In this document: piece after piece, positions 21,540 to 28,777 of the stretch
Layout of the letters: every line of letters begins with the position of its first letter
Numbering within the stretch: the first letter of the stretch is position 1
NCBI GenBank assembly: GCA_946613705.1
Contig: CAMOFU010000005.1
Span: 1 to 28,777 of the forward strand
DNA length: 28,777 nucleotides
Direction: 5' to 3'
Source of the DNA: an uncultured Clostridia bacterium
GTDB taxonomy: Bacteria > Bacillota > Clostridia > Oscillospirales > Ruminococcaceae
The notes under the pieces: generated by a model
What the model saw: the letters and a program-made list of their open reading frames with translations, nothing else
Told to the model about the DNA's origin: nothing
The model's database searches: none
Position numbers and translations under genes: made by a program

Positions 21540-23312
21540 ATGAATAACTCAATTATCCCGATCTTCTATGCCTGCGACGATTCGTTCATGAAATACACCG
21601 CTGTGTCGCTGTGTTCCATGATAGCAAACGCCTCGCAGGAGCGGGAGTATGCAGTGCATATACTGAATACAGGTATCTCGGAGCAGCAGAGACAGACGTT
21701 TCTGTCGATGGCTGACGACCGCTTCAAGATACGCTTTGTCGATGTCACCAAGAACCTTGACTCTGTTCAGAGCAAGCTGCCGCTGCGTGACTACTATTCC
21801 AAGACCACATATTACAGGCTCTTCATAGCCGAGATGTTCCCCGAGTATGAAAAGGCGGTATATATCGACAGTGATACAGTGGTGACGGGCGATATAAGCG
21901 AGTTTTTCGACACAGATACGGGCGATGCCTACCTCGGTGCCTGCCACGAGCAGGCTATGGTGCAGACAGATGCCTTCGGCAGCTATGTCGAAAGAGTGAT
22001 AGGCGTTTCAAGATACAGCTATTTCAACGCGGGTATCCTGCTGATAAACTGCGAACAGTTCCGCAGGCATAAGGTGCTTGAAAGGTTCATAGAGCTGCTC
22101 GGTTACTACAACTTTGTTGTGACTCAGGACGAGGATTATCTCAACCTGATCTGCAAGGATCATGTCCACTGGATCGACCAGCGCTGGAATACCGAGGTAT
22201 ACTGCGAGCTTCCCCACCCGATAGAGGAAGCCAAAATGATACATTACATAATGGCAAGCAAGCCGTGGCACTATGCAGAATGCCCGCACGGAGACATTTT
22301 CTGGAAATACGCGGAGAAGACCTCTGTATACGGCGAGATCAAAAAGGTGCTTGAGGAATACACGGACGCGGAAAGGCAGGAGGACAACGATGTTCTTGAA
22401 AGGCTGATCGCGACCGCAGTTTCCGAGGCGGAGCGTGAGGACAACTATCTCAACCGAATAAACCGTGAGAAGCGTGCTGCCGACCGTGTTGAGATCGTAA
22501 AGAGGATAGAGCAGTTCGAGCGCGAGGGACGCTTTGACGAGGACGTTGAGGACGACCCGCCCGCAAAGATGCTCATGCCCGACGATATCGAGTATATCCG
22601 CCGCAGCCCCACAGACAGGCTGAAGACAAAGGCTGCATTTGCCATGGCGCGAAAGTTCGTCGGCGACCTGATACGCGACAGGAAAATGATAGTCAAGGAG
22701 ATACACGGGATAGAGCATTTCAAGGCGCTTGATTCGGGTGCGGTCATCACCTGCAACCATTTCAATGCCTTTGACAGCTTTGCGATACATCTCACCTATG
22801 ATGCCGCAGAGCAGAAGGGCCGCGAGTTCTGGAGAGTCATCAGAGAGGGGAACTACACCTCCTTCCCGGGATTCTACGGTCACCTTATGCGCAACTGCAA
22901 CACACTTCCGCTCTCATCAAACCTCAGAACGATGAAGAAATTCTATGCCGCACTTGACAGGCTTCTGACAGAGGGGCATTTTGTGCTGTTCTATCCCGAG
23001 CAGAGTATGTGGTGGAACTACCGCAAGCCCAAGCCGCTCAAGCGCGGGGCATTCAGCTTTGCCGCAAAGAACGGCGTTCCCGTGCTGCCCTGCTTCATAA
23101 CGATGAAGGATTCCGATATAATGGGCGAGGACGGCTTCTACATTCAGGAATACACGGTACACGTTTCACCGCCGATCTACCCCGACACCTCCCTGCCCCG
23201 CAGAGAGCAGTCGGAGGACATGATGCGGAAAAACTATCAGCTCTGGAAGGATATCTATGAGACAGAGTATGATATGCCGCTGATCTACAGCACCGCATCA
23301 GACATGAAATGA
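21540..23312 (+). CDS. Bifunctional GT8 glycosyltransferase-PlsC acyltransferase fusion
   Basis: The 590-aa protein joins two enzymes. Residues 1 to ~265 are a GT8 glycosyltransferase with IDSDTVV (metal-binding DSD at 110-112), YFNAGILLIN (161-170) and DEDYLN (197-202). Residues ~266-345 form a charged, probably coiled-coil linker rich in Glu, Arg and Asp. Residues ~375-580 are a PlsC-type acyltransferase with canonical CNHFNAFD (HX4D from His407 to Asp412) and LFYPEQSMWW (483-491). No membrane helix is evident. Such a fusion suggests that glycosylation and acylation of one lipid-linked substrate are coupled. AAGGAG precedes the ATG, 19 bp after the previous gene. The frame is continuous through the junction, so it is not a sequencing artefact joining two genes. 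Confidence 0.85.
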   Translation: MNNSIIPIFYACDDSFMKYTAVSLCSMIANASQEREYAVHILNTGISEQQRQTFLSMADDRFKIRFVDVTKNLDSVQSKLPLRDYYSKTTYYRLFIAEMFPEYEKAVYIDSDTVVTGDISEFFDTDTGDAYLGACHEQAMVQTDAFGSYVERVIGVSRYSYFNAGILLINCEQFRRHKVLERFIELLGYYNFVVTQDEDYLNLICKDHVHWIDQRWNTEVYCELPHPIEEAKMIHYIMASKPWHYAECPHGDIFWKYAEKTSVYGEIKKVLEEYTDAERQEDNDVLERLIATAVSEAEREDNYLNRINREKRAADRVEIVKRIEQFEREGRFDEDVEDDPPAKMLMPDDIEYIRRSPTDRLKTKAAFAMARKFVGDLIRDRKMIVKEIHGIEHFKALDSGAVITCNHFNAFDSFAIHLTYDAAEQKGREFWRVIREGNYTSFPGFYGHLMRNCNTLPLSSNLRTMKKFYAALDRLLTEGHFVLFYPEQSMWWNYRKPKPLKRGAFSFAAKNGVPVLPCFITMKDSDIMGEDGFYIQEYTVHVSPPIYPDTSLPRREQSEDMMRKNYQLWKDIYETEYDMPLIYSTASDMK

Positions 23313-23318
23313 GGGCGC

Positions 23319-25355
23319 ATGAAGGTATTATCCGAGATCAAAAAGGGCGCTGCGAGGCATTACGTCCTTGCAGCAGCTGAAGCAGCGGTGCTGACAGCTA
23401 TTGCCGCAAAAATGCAGCCGCTTGACCTGATGACCATGTCAGCGGGCAGGTGGGCAGCGGCACTGTCGGCTCCGTTTTTGACTTTATTCCTGTTCCTTGC
23501 TTTGTCTTCCTTTTCAATAGTCCGCAGACCGAAGCTCACGGTGTTTCGGTCGGTAAAGTATTTCTGCCGCATCGGCGTGCCCTTCGTGCTGCTGATGACC
23601 GTCGGGCTGTTCTTTGATCCGACGAAGGCGGAGCTGTATTCGCAGAGCTTTTTCGGGAGCTTTCTGCCGAAATGGGCAGCCCTGTGGGTGATCTGTACAG
23701 CGGCGGCATTTGCACTGCTGAAGGCAGTGGGGAAGCTGATCCACAGGGGGCTTGAAAAGGGCAGCAGACCTGCAAGGGCAGCGCGCGGGCTTGCCGTGAT
23801 GTTCACCCCGCAGAAAACAGTCAGCCGTAAGCCGAGACAGGGCAAGGGCAGATGGTTCGCAGCAGCAGGCTGTATCCTGATGACGGGGCTGGGTGTATTC
23901 ATCGGCATCGTCGCGGTGTATCTGCATAATGTATACTCGAATATGGAGTTTGAAGCGATACTCTTCACGGTGACCTTTGCAGCGGGCGGGCTGGCTGTAG
24001 AAGATATAATCGCGGCAGTGATAATGACCGCTGTATTCCTGCTGATAACGGGCTATTTCGGCTATCATCTGATAAGATGCTTCGCAAACGACAGCCTTAC
24101 GGCGGCTGACGGTGACGGAGAGTATACGCTGGTGCTGAACGGCAGGAAAAGAGCGGTGTGTACCGTACTGTCGGCAGTGCTGATGCTGACGGGTATCGCT
24201 ATGTTCGCGGGGCAGACCCACTTTATACACTATGCCGAAATGAAGCTCGGCAGATCGGATATCTACGAGAACTACTACATAACTCCGACCGAGAGCAGCA
24301 TCTCCTTTCCCGAGAGCAAGCGCAATCTGATCTACATATATCTGGAATCTATGGAGAGCACCTACGCCTCAAAGGACGCGGGCGGGGCGCTCGGCAAAAA
24401 CTACATCTCGGAGCTTACGGCGCTTGCGGGAGAGGACGGCTGCGTGAGCTTTTCAAACACCGACAAGCTCGGCGGCGCATCGGTATATGTGCCGTCGATC
24501 ACCTTCACGCAGGGCTCGACGGTCGCGCAGACCTCGGGCATCTCACTGAATACACAGATCTTTCCCGAGAACGGCAGGATAGAGTACCCGTCCATGATAA
24601 GGCTTGAGGATATCCTGCACGACAACGGCTATGAGCAGCTGTATATAGAGGGCTCAAAGGGAGAGTTTTCTATGTACGACAAATATGTCGGCAGATATGA
24701 CGACTGCACGCTCTTCGACAGAACGACCGCAGCCGATCAAGGCTACACCGACGAGAGCGAAGATTACATCTGGAAATGGGGCATCGAGGACCGCAAGCTG
24801 ATAGATATTACGAAGGAGCTTATCACCGATATCTCCAAAAAGGATAAGCCGTTCTTTGTGACGATGTATACTATGGACACACACACATTTGAATGCGGAC
24901 ACCGCTGCCCGAACTGTGACGACAGCATCAGCAGCGACTACCTTGCAGCGATCGACTGTGCATCGCGGCAGGTGTATGAGCTGGTGAACTGGATAAGGCA
25001 GCAGCCGTTCTATGAAAACACCACGGTGATACTCGTCGGCGACCACCTCGGCAACGAGAAAACGACGCTGGTAGACATTGAGGAAGGTTACATCAGAACG
25101 ACCTACAACTGCATCATCAATCCCGCGAAGCAGGCAGCGAACAGCAAGGGCCGTCTGTTTTCGTCGGTCGATATGTTCCCCACGACGCTTTCTGCGATAG
25201 GTGCCGAGATCAAGGGCGACAGGCTCGGGCTCGGGACAGACCTGTTCTCACAGACACCGACGCTCTGCGAGGAGCTCGGTGAGGAGGAATACAAGGCGCA
25301 GCTCGAAAAGAGCAGCGATTACTACAGCAGAGTATTCTGCGGGGCAGAGGACTGA
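23319..25355 (+). CDS. OpgB/LtaS-like membrane phosphoglycerol transferase (sulfatase fold)
   Basis: The 678-aa protein has an N-terminal membrane region with about seven helices (residues ~13-31, 48-68, 84-100, 118-138, 180-203, 213-250, 278-299). An extracytoplasmic alkaline-phosphatase/sulfatase-fold domain follows (~330-645). IYIYLESMEST (338-348) supplies the first metal-binding Glu, SITFTQGSTVAQTSG (393-407) corresponds to the nucleophile Thr/Ser region, MDTHTF (519-524) and LVGDHLG (572-578) are further metal-binding motifs. Its features are closer to OpgB/MdoB-type phosphoglycerol transferases than to classical lipoteichoic acid synthase. It would transfer glycerol-1-phosphate from phosphatidylglycerol to a glycan or glycolipid outside the cell. 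A Cys cluster (526, 530, 533) follows the DTH motif. It starts 6 bp after the fusion gene, so it is co-transcribed. Confidence 0.85.
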   Translation: MKVLSEIKKGAARHYVLAAAEAAVLTAIAAKMQPLDLMTMSAGRWAAALSAPFLTLFLFLALSSFSIVRRPKLTVFRSVKYFCRIGVPFVLLMTVGLFFDPTKAELYSQSFFGSFLPKWAALWVICTAAAFALLKAVGKLIHRGLEKGSRPARAARGLAVMFTPQKTVSRKPRQGKGRWFAAAGCILMTGLGVFIGIVAVYLHNVYSNMEFEAILFTVTFAAGGLAVEDIIAAVIMTAVFLLITGYFGYHLIRCFANDSLTAADGDGEYTLVLNGRKRAVCTVLSAVLMLTGIAMFAGQTHFIHYAEMKLGRSDIYENYYITPTESSISFPESKRNLIYIYLESMESTYASKDAGGALGKNYISELTALAGEDGCVSFSNTDKLGGASVYVPSITFTQGSTVAQTSGISLNTQIFPENGRIEYPSMIRLEDILHDNGYEQLYIEGSKGEFSMYDKYVGRYDDCTLFDRTTAADQGYTDESEDYIWKWGIEDRKLIDITKELITDISKKDKPFFVTMYTMDTHTFECGHRCPNCDDSISSDYLAAIDCASRQVYELVNWIRQQPFYENTTVILVGDHLGNEKTTLVDIEEGYIRTTYNCIINPAKQAANSKGRLFSSVDMFPTTLSAIGAEIKGDRLGLGTDLFSQTPTLCEELGEEEYKAQLEKSSDYYSRVFCGAED

Positions 25356-25384
25356 CCCGCCGCCCACGGAGGAGAATGGAGAAT

Positions 25385-25687
25385 ATGGACAACAGAGCAT
25401 TATGGAGCCGCACCCGCGATGAGCTGACAGCCGCGCTTACCGAGCTTGGCTACCCTGCCGAGCTGAGTGACATCATAGCGGAGCATATCGGCAGTCCCCG
25501 AGGGATCGAACGCATGATCGGATATCTCAGGTATGTCAGGCCCGACAAGGTGGAGCTGGTAGTTGACGAGATGCTTGCTATAAAGAGCGACATCGACAGG
25601 TGGCGCGAGAAGAAAGAGAGCGAGCAGGCAAACGCCGTCTATAACAGCGTTCTGAACTACGGGCTCGACACGGAAGACGATGAATGA
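25385..25687 (+). CDS. Small hypothetical protein at the end of the lipid cluster
   Basis: I do not recognise this 100-aa acidic protein. It is predicted to be mostly helical, with RGIERMIGYLRYVRPDKVELVVDEML in the centre and a charged helix ending in SDIDRWREKKESEQANAVYNSVLN. It has no signal peptide or membrane segment. GGAGGAG (25368-25374) is 10 nt before ATG 25385. An in-frame ATG at 25376 is only 1 nt from that site and would add MEN, so I prefer the downstream start. It follows the phosphoglycerol transferase by 29 bp and is probably the last gene of the same transcript, ended by the terminator at 25699. Confidence 0.7.
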   Translation: MDNRALWSRTRDELTAALTELGYPAELSDIIAEHIGSPRGIERMIGYLRYVRPDKVELVVDEMLAIKSDIDRWREKKESEQANAVYNSVLNYGLDTEDDE

Positions 25688-25698
25688 TACAGCACGCA

Positions 25699-25735
25699 AA
25701 ACTGCGGGCAGTCTGAAAAAGGCTGCCCGCAGTTT
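25699..25735. terminator. Bidirectional intrinsic terminator between convergent genes
   Basis: A perfect 13-bp inverted repeat (25699-25711 with 25723-25735) with an 11-nt loop and AAA/TTT outer ends ends the plus-strand lipid cluster. It also lies 40 bp beyond the stop of the minus-strand channel gene, so it can serve both. Confidence 0.85.
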
Positions 25736-25774
25736 ATTGTTCCTGATCTCTGATGATCGGTGTCTTGCAGCAGT

Positions 25775-26734
25775 TCACTGCTCCTTCCCGTCAGTCTTTA
25801 CCGTGACCTCCGCATCTGTCTGCTCACCGTCTGTCTCCACATCGGGAGCCTTTTCGTCCTTGATCTCGTTATAGAAATTCACGATTATAGAGGTTATCAG
25901 CGCTACCACGATTATGCCGTATATCCCGAGCACCACAGAAAGCGCTCTGCCGAGCAGAGTCGATGCAGTGAAATCACCGAAGCCGATAGTCGTGACCACC
26001 GCAAAGCAGTACCACATCGCATCGGGCACGTTATTTATATTGGGGTCTACCGAGCTTATAACGAATGAGAATGCCACTATAAGTATCATCAGACCCGAGA
26101 GTATCTCGATCGCCATTGATTTCTTGGCTACCTTTATCAGTACATCTACTCTGAACCGCGAGAATGACAAGCCTATTATCCTGATGAGCTGCATGATAGT
26201 TATTACGGCACCTATGGTCCAAAGCTGCGAGAGCATGTCGGCATCTTTAAGTATAGCCATTACCTCTTCACCATACTTTTCAAGCTCCGGCTTTTCAACC
26301 AAAAGGCCCACCAGATAGCACATGACAAGTATCATCAGTGCAGCGACAGCCACATTGTACAGGATATTCCACACCTTATGGTTCTTTATGACCGAAAAAA
26401 CCCGAGAGAGCAAAAACGATACCAGAAACAGCCCGAAGCAGATCACCATGGTGAACGATCTCTGGGGAAATACCAAAGCTATAGCCGCGGCACAGACATA
26501 CATTGCTGCTGCCACGCCCGAATTTATGCAGGCAAGCTTATCTTCTTTCGGCAGCCTTAACACCCTGAACAGAAATGAAACAGCAACAAATAAAAACATT
26601 ACAGAAGACAGAATGTAGTTCACTCTGTCGGCTTCCACGACAGCAAGCAGCCGCACCGACAGGCCGACCGAAACGATCATAGAAAAGTTTTCTGCAAACC
26701 TTGTGATCCTGAACCGCTTTTGATTGTTATTCAT
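25775..26734 (-). CDS. Potassium-channel-like membrane protein
   Basis: The 319-aa protein ends in a two-helix pore module: a first helix (~206-227), a pore loop with selectivity filter TTIGFGD (248-254), a second helix (~263-287), and an acidic cytoplasmic tail. The TIGFG filter is the signature of potassium channels. The N-terminal ~200 residues hold about five to six more hydrophobic segments without a clear arginine-rich S4 helix, so voltage gating is uncertain. It has no RCK/TrkA-N domain, unlike Kch. The start at 26734 has AGGTGGA ahead of it, and a promoter lies at 26788-26816. It stands alone between two terminators. Confidence 0.82.
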   Translation of the reverse strand: MNNNQKRFRITRFAENFSMIVSVGLSVRLLAVVEADRVNYILSSVMFLFVAVSFLFRVLRLPKEDKLACINSGVAAAMYVCAAAIALVFPQRSFTMVICFGLFLVSFLLSRVFSVIKNHKVWNILYNVAVAALMILVMCYLVGLLVEKPELEKYGEEVMAILKDADMLSQLWTIGAVITIMQLIRIIGLSFSRFRVDVLIKVAKKSMAIEILSGLMILIVAFSFVISSVDPNINNVPDAMWYCFAVVTTIGFGDFTASTLLGRALSVVLGIYGIIVVALITSIIVNFYNEIKDEKAPDVETDGEQTDAEVTVKTDGKEQ

Positions 26735-26787
26735 CTATCCACCTACTTACCGTATTTTGAACCGACCCGAAAGCTTTCACTTCAATA

Positions 26788-26816
26788 ATTATACACTAAT
26801 AATTATCAAATTTCAA
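26788..26816 (-). promoter_or_regulatory. Promoter of the channel gene
   Basis: On the minus strand, TTGAAA (26816-26811) and TATAAT (26793-26788) are 17 bp apart in an AT-rich stretch. Transcription should start near 26781, about 47 nt ahead of the ATG. Confidence 0.78.
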
Positions 26817-26832
26817 GTATGTATCGCTGAAA

Positions 26833-26876
26833 ATATAAAAAGGCAGCACCGCCGCGAAAGACACGGTGCTGCCTTT
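26833..26876 (-). terminator. Intrinsic terminator of the minus-strand SpoIIE-type phosphatase gene
   Basis: A perfect 13-bp stem (26876-26864 with 26851-26839) with a 12-nt loop is followed on the minus strand by TTTTTATATTTT. It starts 5 bp after the phosphatase stop codon and separates that gene from the channel promoter. Confidence 0.9.
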
Positions 26877-26880
26877 AAGC

Positions 26881-28677
26881 TCACAGCAGTGTTATGCAAA
26901 GCATCGTAAGGTCGTCGAACTGGTCTGCGTCGCCCACAAAGCTGTCAACAGCAGACTTGACGTTTTCAAGCATCTCCTTGGGAGTGCTTTCGGGCGAGCT
27001 GTTCATCACCTCAAGCAGCCTCTCGGTGCCGAACAGCTGCTCCCGACTGTTCGTTGCCTCGGGAACACCGTCGGTATACAGGAACAGCGAGCCGCCCTTT
27101 TCAAGCTGTATCTCGTATTCCTTGTACTTCATGCCCTCATATCCGCCGACCACAAAGCCGTGCTTATCCATAAACAGCTCGTACTTTCCGCCCGCATTTC
27201 TCAGCACGGGGTACTCATGCCCTGCATTTGATGCGACCAGTCTGCCCGTGGAGATCTCCAGCACGCCCAGCCATACGGTAACGAACATCTCCTTCTCGTT
27301 GTTCTGGCAGATGACCTCGTTGACCTGTTCGAGCGTCTTTGCCGGAGAGAAGCCCTGCTTGGCATAATTGTTTATCAGCATCTTGCTCATCATCATGAAC
27401 AGCGCCGCGGGGACACCCTTGCCCGAAACATCAGCCATTACCAGAGCAAGATGATCGTCGTCCACAAAGAAGAAATCGTAGAAGTCTCCGCCCACCTCCT
27501 TGGCGGGGGTCATCGTCGCGTAGATATCGAACTCCCTGCGCTCGGGGAACGGCGGGAACACCCTCGGCAGCTGCCCCGCCTGAATGTCCTTCGCCATATC
27601 CAGCTCGGCAGATACTCTCTCCCTCTCCGCCGCAAGCTTGATATTATCGTTCATGTAGCGGTTTATCTCCGTTACCATGTCAGAGATATTGACAGCAAGC
27701 CTGCCTATCTCATTGCTGCTCTTCACGGCAGACATTCTGCTGATAACGGCATCGCTGTCCTTCGTTTCGATGTAGTCGTTCACGCTGTGCTGTATGCTCG
27801 TTACAGGTGCTATCGCCTTGCGGTACAGAAGTATCAGCAGCACTGCGGAAGCGAGTATCATATCTGCCAGACCGAGCGCTACCGCCTTGTTAAAGGTCGA
27901 AGCCATTACAGATGAGAAATCCTTCCAGCTGTAGGCGACACCGATCACCGCTCTGATCCTTTCGCCTATCCTTATAGGCTTATACCCTATATAATAGCTG
28001 CCCTCGGAGCCGAACTCCTTTGTTCTCTCAAAGAACACATCATCCGCGTTGCTTTCCACCGCATCAATGATCGCAGGGTGCTCGGACATATCCAGCTTCC
28101 AGCCTGCCTCGGGTATACCGTCCGACTCTGTGTCCTCGAAATTAAATAAGCACAGGCCCTCATAGTTCTCGTCGGTCAGCACCATGAACAGGCTCACATA
28201 GTTTTCGTCCTTTGTCTGCCAGTAAGCGGCACTGCGAAGACTATCAAGATACTGCTTGGTGGCATAATTCTTTAGCTGATCGGAGCCCCTTTCCAGCCAT
28301 TTTACGCTCCATGCATCCTCCGCGTCGAAAACACCCATGGGCAGGTTGCTTTCTTCCCCTGTTAATCTCTCATAGATAATGTTAGGGTGTGCTTCAAAGT
28401 AATCAAAATACCAGCTTGCCATGTCAGAATCATAGTTGAAGTTTTTCTCGACCGTGGTGAGCATCTGCATCATTATTGCATTCTGCGAGTCGAGAAAGCC
28501 CTTTACGGTGCTGCTGTACACTATGTAGAGCACTCCCGCCATCATAGCGATAATAATAGGGATCATTACCGCTGAGATCTGCAATATCAGTTTTTTATTT
28601 TTGATTCTGGTTTTGTTTTTTGTCTTGGTCTTTTCGCATTTCTTATTAATTTTTATTCTTTCCGAATCCGACTTCAT
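26881..28677 (-). CDS. Membrane-bound SpoIIE-type protein phosphatase with extracytoplasmic sensor
   Basis: The 598-aa protein has a very basic N-terminus (about 30 residues rich in Lys), a membrane helix (31-53), a ~210-residue extracytoplasmic sensor (54-263), a second helix (264-284), a HAMP-like linker (285-345) and a PP2C/SpoIIE phosphatase domain (~350-598). Its motifs are EVGGDFYD (394-401), MADVSGKG (414-421), NAGHEYP (484-490), YTDG (534-537) and FDDLTMLC (587-594). It is expected to dephosphorylate a Ser/Thr-phosphorylated switch protein in response to an external cue. I chose ATG 28677, which has GAGG 5 nt ahead. An in-frame ATG at 28752 lies inside the promoter and cannot be used. 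It is a paralogue of the phosphatase at 17233, with an unrelated sensor. Confidence 0.9.
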   Translation of the reverse strand: MKSDSERIKINKKCEKTKTKNKTRIKNKKLILQISAVMIPIIIAMMAGVLYIVYSSTVKGFLDSQNAIMMQMLTTVEKNFNYDSDMASWYFDYFEAHPNIIYERLTGEESNLPMGVFDAEDAWSVKWLERGSDQLKNYATKQYLDSLRSAAYWQTKDENYVSLFMVLTDENYEGLCLFNFEDTESDGIPEAGWKLDMSEHPAIIDAVESNADDVFFERTKEFGSEGSYYIGYKPIRIGERIRAVIGVAYSWKDFSSVMASTFNKAVALGLADMILASAVLLILLYRKAIAPVTSIQHSVNDYIETKDSDAVISRMSAVKSSNEIGRLAVNISDMVTEINRYMNDNIKLAAERERVSAELDMAKDIQAGQLPRVFPPFPERREFDIYATMTPAKEVGGDFYDFFFVDDDHLALVMADVSGKGVPAALFMMMSKMLINNYAKQGFSPAKTLEQVNEVICQNNEKEMFVTVWLGVLEISTGRLVASNAGHEYPVLRNAGGKYELFMDKHGFVVGGYEGMKYKEYEIQLEKGGSLFLYTDGVPEATNSREQLFGTERLLEVMNSSPESTPKEMLENVKSAVDSFVGDADQFDDLTMLCITLL

Positions 28678-28740
28678 ATTAACCTCACCGAAAGCCCTTA
28701 CAAGGCAAAGTCTTGCCGTATCAACGATCTCTACTTTAAT

Positions 28741-28769
28741 ATAATAACACATCAGACCGAATATGTCAA
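28741..28769 (-). promoter_or_regulatory. Promoter of the second SpoIIE-type phosphatase gene
   Basis: On the minus strand, TTGACA (28769-28764) and TATTAT (28746-28741) are separated by 17 bp. Transcription should start near 28734, giving a leader of about 57 nt. Confidence 0.78.
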
Positions 28770-28777
28770 TCCAATTG

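Noticed and set aside
28678..28752. Upstream start extending the minus-strand phosphatase by 25 residues
   Set aside because: The ATG at 28752 lies in the spacer of a good promoter, upstream of the predicted transcription start, and the internal ATG at 28677 has its own ribosome binding site.
1..28777. CRISPR array, tRNA/rRNA genes, insertion sequences or prophage genes
   Set aside because: I found no regularly spaced repeats, no cloverleaf or rRNA-like stretch, no transposase or integrase motifs and no terminal inverted repeats with target duplications. The only repeats are short leader and terminator structures.

Overview
The window looks like a chromosomal segment of a moderately GC-rich anaerobic Firmicute, most likely a Ruminococcus-like member of the Clostridia (Oscillospiraceae). 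The reasons are a type III glutamine synthetase, DapL for lysine/diaminopimelate synthesis, a glutamate synthase split into separate polypeptides, an ANTAR antiterminator next to glnA, strong Gram-positive ribosome binding sites, and near-consensus sigma-A promoters that all have 17-bp spacers. This assignment is inference from gene content. I see no IS element, phage, tRNA, rRNA or CRISPR array.

Layout. (1) 1-1706: a single-gene GH29 alpha-L-fucosidase unit with its own consensus promoter. (2) 1843-9832, minus strand: a compact run glnN-asnB-pyrG-purF-dapL. GlnN makes glutamine, the next three enzymes spend its amide on Asn, CTP and purines, and DapL is a glutamate-dependent aminotransferase. 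(3) 9833-10220: a 388-bp divergent control region with two consensus promoters back to back, a tandem dyad between them, and on each side a leader carrying an intrinsic terminator plus a competing stem-loop. (4) 10221-17052, plus strand: glutamine amidotransferase, FMN/Fe-S synthase, ferredoxin-type subunit, FAD/NAD(P) oxidoreductase and GXGXG subunit (together a split GOGAT), then a short glutamine synthetase and an ANTAR-domain regulator. (5) 17233-19683: a membrane-bound SpoIIE-type phosphatase with a LytS-like 5TM sensor. (6) 19929-25687: an envelope-lipid cluster with a PlsC-like acyltransferase, a GT8 glycosyltransferase, a GT8-PlsC fusion, an OpgB/LtaS-like phosphoglycerol transferase and a small unknown protein. 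(7) 25775-28677, minus strand: a potassium-channel-like protein and a second SpoIIE-type phosphatase, each with its own promoter.

The most interesting structure is the nitrogen locus. Both divergent leaders contain a hairpin with a hexanucleotide loop of the form AANGNC (A at position 1, G at position 4) closed by GC...GT. In both, this hairpin overlaps the 5' strand of an intrinsic terminator. That is the geometry expected of an ANTAR-protein RNA target, and the last gene of the glt operon encodes an ANTAR protein whose receiver domain lacks the phospho-acceptor Asp. The simplest model is one RNA-binding antiterminator controlling ammonia assimilation on one side and glutamine-consuming biosynthesis on the other. 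The second hairpin of each leader does not have a canonical ANTAR loop, so the model needs testing.
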